Positions 5,034 to 5,951 of a stretch of DNA of 5,951 bases are shown here, one piece after another (the first letter of the stretch is position 1; each line of letters begins with the position of its first letter). Source of the stretch: Pseudomonadota bacterium (GTDB lineage: Bacteria; Desulfobacterota; Syntrophia; Syntrophales; JADFWA01); NCBI GenBank assembly GCA_030596145.1, contig JAUVKS010000131.1, forward strand, positions 1 to 5,951, written 5' to 3'. The translations under genes were made by a program, and so were the position numbers. The notes beneath the pieces are model-generated. The model saw only the letters and a list, made by a program, of their open reading frames with translations, ran no database searches and was not told the DNA's origin.

Positions 5034-5951
5034 TTAGCGCCTCTTGCCCATCCGCCCTTTCTTCATAAAACCTTCATATTGTCTCGTCAACAAATGAGTC
5101 TCTATTTGACCTGCTGTATCAAGGGCAACACCCACTACAATAAGAAGTGCCGTACCACCGAAGTAAAAAGGCACATTAAACTTACTTATAAGAACACTCG
5201 GTAGTACACATACTGCTGAAACATAAATTGCACCACCAAAGGTAAGCCTCGTCAAAATATTGTCGATATATTCTGCTGTTCTTTTGCCCGGTCTTATACC
5301 CGGTATATAACCTCCATGTTTTCTCATATTATCAGCCACATCCACAGGATTAAAAGTAACCGCTGTATAAAAATAACAGAAAAATATTATAAATGCCACA
5401 TAGAGCAACTCATATATAAATCTTCCTGGCATCAAGACATCCGCCACAATCTTCATCCAGGGATGCGGAACAAAATTGGCAATCGTAGCAGGAAACATTA
5501 TGATTGAGGAGGCAAATATGGGAGGGATGACACCTGCCGTATTAACCTTTAAGGGAAGATGTGTTGTCTGACCGCCATACATCTTCCTCCCAACAACTCT
5601 CTTTGCGTATTGAACGGGTATTTTTCTTTGTGCGCTTTCCACATAGACAATAATACCAACAACAGCAACCATCGCCACAACAAGAATTATAATAAAAAAT
5701 ATCCCCATCTCACCTGTGGAGAGCAGGCGAAAGGTATTTAAAATAGCAACAGGACCTCCACATATTATACCCGCAAAAATGATTAGAGATATTCCATTAC
5801 CAATACCCTTATCAGTAATTTGTTCTCCCAACCACATGATAAACGAAGTACCGGCGGTAAGGGTAATAACGGTCATTATCCGAAAGGCCCATCCGGGGTC
5901 AATTACTATAGATACACCCGTAGGACCTGCCATGTTTTCCAATCCTACTGC
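5034..5951 (-). CDS. secY: Preprotein translocase subunit SecY, N-terminal part outside window
   Basis: The frame enters from the window edge and gives 305 residues to the TAA stop, about the last two thirds of the usual 430-450. SecY is the membrane channel of the Sec translocon with SecE and SecG. Several transmembrane segments are visible, for example around visible residues 23-40, 83-104 and 182-198. Family signatures are MWLGEQITDKGIGNGISLIIFAG (39-61), the cytoplasmic QRKIPVQYAKR (108-118), THLPLKVNTAGVIPPIFASS (130-149), NMRKHGGYIPGIRPGKRTAEYI (208-229, the ribosome- and SecA-binding loop with the key GIRPG arginine) and VPFYFGGTALLIVVG (260-274). The true start lies beyond position 5951; the TTG at 5940-5942 is an internal Leu codon. 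The C-terminus is short and basic (MKKGRMGKRR). Confidence 0.98.
   Translation of the reverse strand, partial: AVGLENMAGPTGVSIVIDPGWAFRIMTVITLTAGTSFIMWLGEQITDKGIGNGISLIIFAGIICGGPVAILNTFRLLSTGEMGIFFIIILVVAMVAVVGIIVYVESAQRKIPVQYAKRVVGRKMYGGQTTHLPLKVNTAGVIPPIFASSIIMFPATIANFVPHPWMKIVADVLMPGRFIYELLYVAFIIFFCYFYTAVTFNPVDVADNMRKHGGYIPGIRPGKRTAEYIDNILTRLTFGGAIYVSAVCVLPSVLISKFNVPFYFGGTALLIVVGVALDTAGQIETHLLTRQYEGFMKKGRMGKRR

Overview
The window carries the 3' half of a bacterial spc/alpha ribosomal-protein supercluster, all on the minus strand. In transcription order (right to left) it reads secY (5' end cut off by the window edge), map, infA, rpmJ, rpsM, rpsK, rpsD, rpoA, rplQ, and then a Rho-independent terminator. 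Beyond the terminator, still on the minus strand, lies a separate unit: a good sigma70-type promoter, a 190-nt leader able to fold extensively, and the first 86 codons of a small protein resembling EF-Tu domain II.

The organism is a bacterium with moderately AT-rich DNA. The S4 protein keeps four zinc-ligand cysteines, L36 is the zinc-ribbon form, and RpoA has a full DNA-binding C-terminal domain. From memory, the S4 and RpoA sequences look most like those of Deltaproteobacteria, Nitrospirota or related deep lineages, but I cannot fix the phylum without a search. No adk gene lies between secY and map, unlike the order in many Gram-positives.

Region by region: 5034-5951 is the protein-export channel SecY; 4269-5018 is methionine aminopeptidase; 3986-4204 is IF-1; 3762-3875 is L36, a short GTG-start gene; 3274-3648, 2827-3219 and 2111-2746 are the 30S proteins S13, S11 and S4; 1047-2045 is the RNA polymerase alpha subunit; 637-1002 is L17. 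The stretch 482-636 holds only the terminator. Stretch 261-481 holds the promoter and leader of the downstream gene.

The operon co-produces ribosome parts, a translation initiation factor, the nascent-chain processing enzyme, the secretion channel and an RNA polymerase subunit, as in most bacteria. Three genes (rpmJ, rpsM, rpsD) use non-ATG starts. The gene content is ordinary. The part most worth following up is the leader at 261-450, where by eye the 3' arm of the closing helix can pair alternatively with the Shine-Dalgarno sequence, a layout expected of a translational riboswitch or protein-binding leader.
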